Below are positions 60,749-64,000 of a DNA stretch of 64,000 nt, piece after piece; within the stretch, counting starts at the first letter, position 1, and each line of letters begins with the position of its first letter. This DNA is from Clostridiales bacterium. GTDB lineage: Bacteria > Bacillota > Clostridia > Christensenellales > UBA1242. The stretch is taken from positions 672,634 to 736,633 of the forward strand of contig SVHV01000001.1 in NCBI GenBank assembly GCA_015055605.1, given 5' to 3'. Under the pieces are notes generated by a model. That model was given only the letters and a program-made list of their open reading frames with translations, did not search any database and was not told the DNA's origin. The position numbers and the translations under genes were made by a program.

Positions 60749-61615
60749 CTATTTTATTTTGTTTACTTGTTTTGATTTTTCAGTTTCAATCTCTTGTATT
60801 TTTTTATAATATAATTTATCAAACCAGTCTGGTATTAAATATTTATTTTTTCTAAGATAAAAAATCATCCATTGCAAATTTTCTATATATAAATCAATAT
60901 CCTTACTTGTTTTTAATATTCCTTCAATAACTAAAGTATATTTGTTTAATTCATCAAGAGCATCGTCATCATTTTTTATTTTGACTAAACCACAATAAAC
61001 ATAAGACAATAGTGGAAGAGATGTTATTATAACAGATATAATATGAATAATAGAATCATTTATAAATATAAAATTTAAAACAACCATCACAACAAGCAAG
61101 CTAATTAATAAATATAATAATGATTTAAATTTTTTTGATAAAGATTGAGTCCAATCAATATTTTCTTTTTGACAATAAAAAACCGCTTTATTATGTTCAA
61201 TATTATTACTTACTGTATACCAATTTATCTTTCTCTCCCAGTCTTTGTTTTTGTATTTTCTTAAATACGCAAACACTTCATCTTTATTTATACAAAAATC
61301 ATTTTTCAATCCAAAAACACTTATATCAAACAATTGTTGTATACTTGCAGCTATTTCTTTAATCTTTGCAATTTTATTTCGTATCAATTCAGTAATAATT
61401 AATGTGATAATTGAAAAAAATGATATTATTGCAGCAATAGTTTCATTTTTTACCCAAATTAATCCTATGTTTATACATAATGGAATAATTACAGAAATCA
61501 TAAACAGGATAAAAACCCACAACTTTGCTTCTCTGTAAGTATAATGTTGAGCAACTATCATTTCCTGAGATTTTTTACTGTTTTGCTTTGCATTAATATT
61601 ATTCTTAGTAGCCAT
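60749..61615 (-). CDS. S-4TM family putative pore-forming effector (CBASS effector)
   Basis: Four hydrophobic segments and the S-4TM-like signature IAASIQQLFDISVFGLKND. ORF 60749..61666; ATG at 61615 overlaps the CD-NTase stop by 11 nt. Confidence 0.8.
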   Translation of the reverse strand: MATKNNINAKQNSKKSQEMIVAQHYTYREAKLWVFILFMISVIIPLCINIGLIWVKNETIAAIISFFSIITLIITELIRNKIAKIKEIAASIQQLFDISVFGLKNDFCINKDEVFAYLRKYKNKDWERKINWYTVSNNIEHNKAVFYCQKENIDWTQSLSKKFKSLLYLLISLLVVMVVLNFIFINDSIIHIISVIITSLPLLSYVYCGLVKIKNDDDALDELNKYTLVIEGILKTSKDIDLYIENLQWMIFYLRKNKYLIPDWFDKLYYKKIQEIETEKSKQVNKIK

Positions 61616-62654
61616 AATTAGGAAACTCCATACCAAATATTTCCCGCCACTTAGTAATTGCATCATGGTGATCGTTATGTCTCATCTCACATGCTATAGC
61701 ATTAACAGAATTGGCATAGTCACCTCTAGCCTTTTCTGCAATTTTTGTTTTTTGATCATAAAATAAATTATTTATATTTCCCTGAATTCCTTTTGGATCG
61801 TTAATAGGATTATATACATTGTTTGAAATATATTCTAAAACCTTACTAAAGTGCATATAAACATTATCAGCATTCCTATAAAATTGGTTGTTAAACCATC
61901 CTTTATCAAAATAATCCAAGACCATAGTTTCTAAAACATATGATGATATATTTGGCATTTGTTTGTATCTATTCCAATATTTCACAAGTCTTACAGTTTC
62001 TAAAACCATTCCATTATAATCTTGGTTAAGCTTAGATATTCGTTCTTGTTCAACTTTGGGATTTGTTTTTTTCCACTTCCCCTTACCATTTGGAATTAAA
62101 TAATAGGGTTTAGAAAAAGCATCTCCAGAACAATAAAATGCTGGAACAATATCAAAATTCCAAGGATGACTTTTTAACTTTAAAGTTACAGCTTCTCCTC
62201 GAGAATGAATTTCAGCTTTTTCATATTGATCTATTTGATTTAAAGCATTTATTAATGAATTTTTTACTTTAGTGGAGTTTAATTGATATATTGTAGTATT
62301 TGTCCAACGTTCAACAAATTTATCAGATAATCCAACCAAAGTTGAATCACTATTGTCTTTTACTTTTAATGTAATATTATCCCATTCAGATCCTTGTACC
62401 TGTAAATTGCCACCATTAAGGCCTAAAAGAAAATCAATATCATCAATTACGCAGATTTTAGTCTTTCTTGAGAAAGAGCCAAAGAAACAATTATATTGCG
62501 GTGCTAATTTTAAAAACTGTCCTTCCGAACTTAGATTGCTTATTTGCTCAATTAAAAAATCTCTACTTCTTTTAGCTTTATCCGAATCCCCTTTTTGAAT
62601 GTTTACTGTATTGTTTAAAAAACTATTAAATGCAGAGCTTACTGTTAATGCCAC
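61605..62654 (-). CDS. CD-NTase / cGAS-DncV-like nucleotidyltransferase (CBASS)
   Basis: FFGSFSRKTKICVIDDIDFLLGL (GS...DxD) and HPWNFDIVPAF (third catalytic Asp). Confidence 0.87.
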   Translation of the reverse strand: MALTVSSAFNSFLNNTVNIQKGDSDKAKRSRDFLIEQISNLSSEGQFLKLAPQYNCFFGSFSRKTKICVIDDIDFLLGLNGGNLQVQGSEWDNITLKVKDNSDSTLVGLSDKFVERWTNTTIYQLNSTKVKNSLINALNQIDQYEKAEIHSRGEAVTLKLKSHPWNFDIVPAFYCSGDAFSKPYYLIPNGKGKWKKTNPKVEQERISKLNQDYNGMVLETVRLVKYWNRYKQMPNISSYVLETMVLDYFDKGWFNNQFYRNADNVYMHFSKVLEYISNNVYNPINDPKGIQGNINNLFYDQKTKIAEKARGDYANSVNAIACEMRHNDHHDAITKWREIFGMEFPNYGY

Positions 62655-62675
62655 TATATTTTTCTCCTTTGTAAT

Positions 62676-63209
62676 TTACTTAAATTTTCGCGTATATCTA
62701 CATCCTTTGGTGGTAAAATTTTCACACCCATAAAAATTACCATAAGGACCATGCCTTTTAACAAGCAACGCACCACATCTGGGACAACGATCTTTTGTTG
62801 AAAAAATAAATTCCTGCTTTTGTTCTATCTTAGGCTGCTCAGCAACTTCAACATATTGTTTATTTTTACTAATTTTGTGTTTTATCCAGTACGACAAAAT
62901 TACAATTAAAATCAGTACAATGCCCCAAATTAAATATATCCACCATTGAAAACTAAACAACCAGTTAATAAATTTTGCAACCTCAATACATAACCACGAT
63001 AATCCAAGAAAAACTAATAATCTAACAAACCAATGACAATCACTCATGAGGTCCGAATCATATATTCCAATAGAATCAAATATAATACCAATTATTCCAA
63101 AAGCTATAGAAAAGGACAGAATCCCAATAACCCACAACAATATATTGTCGGTTACGGGGTTACCTGTTATTTCAACAAATTCTGTAATTAGTTCAAATAA
63201 TGTTTTCAT
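62676..63209 (-). CDS. Membrane protein with C-terminal topoisomerase-type C4 zinc finger
   Basis: Three hydrophobic segments then DRCPRCGALLVKRHGPYGNFYGCENFTTKGCRYTRKFK. Confidence 0.8.
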   Translation of the reverse strand: MKTLFELITEFVEITGNPVTDNILLWVIGILSFSIAFGIIGIIFDSIGIYDSDLMSDCHWFVRLLVFLGLSWLCIEVAKFINWLFSFQWWIYLIWGIVLILIVILSYWIKHKISKNKQYVEVAEQPKIEQKQEFIFSTKDRCPRCGALLVKRHGPYGNFYGCENFTTKGCRYTRKFK

Positions 63210-63508
63210 TTCTTCCTCTTTTCTATCAATATTTTAAAACCTTGTGCTTTTAAAAAAGTATGCGCATTAACATATTGTTGTTCAATTGTTTGTGGCATTG
63301 TTTTATTAACTGAATTCCAAACCATTGTCTCTACAATATATTTGTTTGTTAAATTATTAATATGATTAAGCATTTCATTATACTTTTTTGCATTATAAAG
63401 TTCATCAAGTTTTAATGCTTCATCTATAATATCTTTAATGTCCTTTATTTCTTTATACTTTTCAAATTCTTGCATGTATTTATTCATACAATTGTCTCCT
63501 ATACGCAC
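63206..63508 (-). CDS. Hypothetical 100-aa protein
   Basis: Overlaps the zinc-finger gene by 4 nt; no motif recognised. Confidence 0.6.
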   Translation of the reverse strand: MRIGDNCMNKYMQEFEKYKEIKDIKDIIDEALKLDELYNAKKYNEMLNHINNLTNKYIVETMVWNSVNKTMPQTIEQQYVNAHTFLKAQGFKILIEKRKK

Positions 63509-63749
63509 ATTATATCATATATTTTTGTAAAACTATCCTTTTTTCAATATTTAATTTGAATTTTATTAAACAAAAAACCCACGAACTCCAACAAAGATAT
63601 CTCTATCTCTGGCTGAAACTCGTGGTTCTCTGTTTCTAAATATTTAATTGTAAACTCATTATGTCTCACACTTTCATTTAATGCAACACATAATGACAAA
63701 CTTTTTCTCTCTCAAAAACTGAAATCCGCTTTTCTCCCTTTCAATCTTT

Positions 63750-63774
63750 TTTATCGCAAAAGAGAGACAATGAT
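63750..63774. repeat. Diverged third copy of the dispersed repeat
   Basis: TTTTATCGCAAAAGAGAGACAATGA compared with CTTTTATCTCAAAAAGAGAGGCAATGA. Confidence 0.5.
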
Positions 63775-64000
63775 TAATCATCTAATTTATTAATTATTAA
63801 CTTCTCTAATTTATCAATATTATTATCCGGATGTTCTATAATCTTTCTTAAATCAAGGGATTGGATTAATGATAATGCCCGCTTTCCTTCATGATATCTC
63901 ATGTTTATGGTATAATCCATGTAAAGATTTTTTAATTTTATTTTTCCCTTTCGACCTTTCAAATCCTCAACCTTTACATCTTCATTAATGTTTAAAAATC
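63774..64000 (-). CDS. Hypothetical protein, truncated by window end
   Basis: Frame stays open upstream of the listed ORF (FLNINEDVKVEDLKGRKGKIKLKN...) to the window edge. Confidence 0.55.
   Translation of the reverse strand, partial: FLNINEDVKVEDLKGRKGKIKLKNLYMDYTINMRYHEGKRALSLIQSLDLRKIIEHPDNNIDKLEKLIINKLDD

Overview
This 64 kb window is AT-rich, gene-dense bacterial DNA. It looks like a low-GC Firmicutes-type chromosome, judged only from composition and gene families. About 35.9 kb at the left is mostly core: FabG-like SDR, EF-P, a methionine-gamma-lyase-family protein, a GlmU(C-terminal)-GlmM-GlmS operon, UvrC, MgtE, HelD/UvrD-like helicase, NAD metabolism genes, a large SF1 helicase-nuclease, a CNNM/HlyC-CorC protein, PlsC-like acyltransferase and enolase. 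From about 36.1 to 47 kb is an accessory zone. It has one intact tRNA-Arg(CCT), two tRNA-Arg half-remnants broken at the anticodon loop, paired CCTACGAATTT repeats, a tyrosine-recombinase fragment with all catalytic residues, a Panacea-type toxin-antitoxin candidate and a type III restriction-modification operon with its own HTH regulator. Between 46.8 and 60 kb are a WYL regulator, a possible pseudo-ATPase plus tandem FtsK-gamma-like winged-helix pair, MscL, Dtd, IspH, an ABC transporter and a two-frameshift pseudogene. Just downstream of tRNA-Ser(TGA) is a compact CBASS-like operon (CD-NTase plus S-4TM effector) preceded by two uncharacterised, tightly packed genes. Several small ORFs below the 60-aa cutoff of the ORF track are also visible. 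No database searches were run; family calls come from reading motifs.
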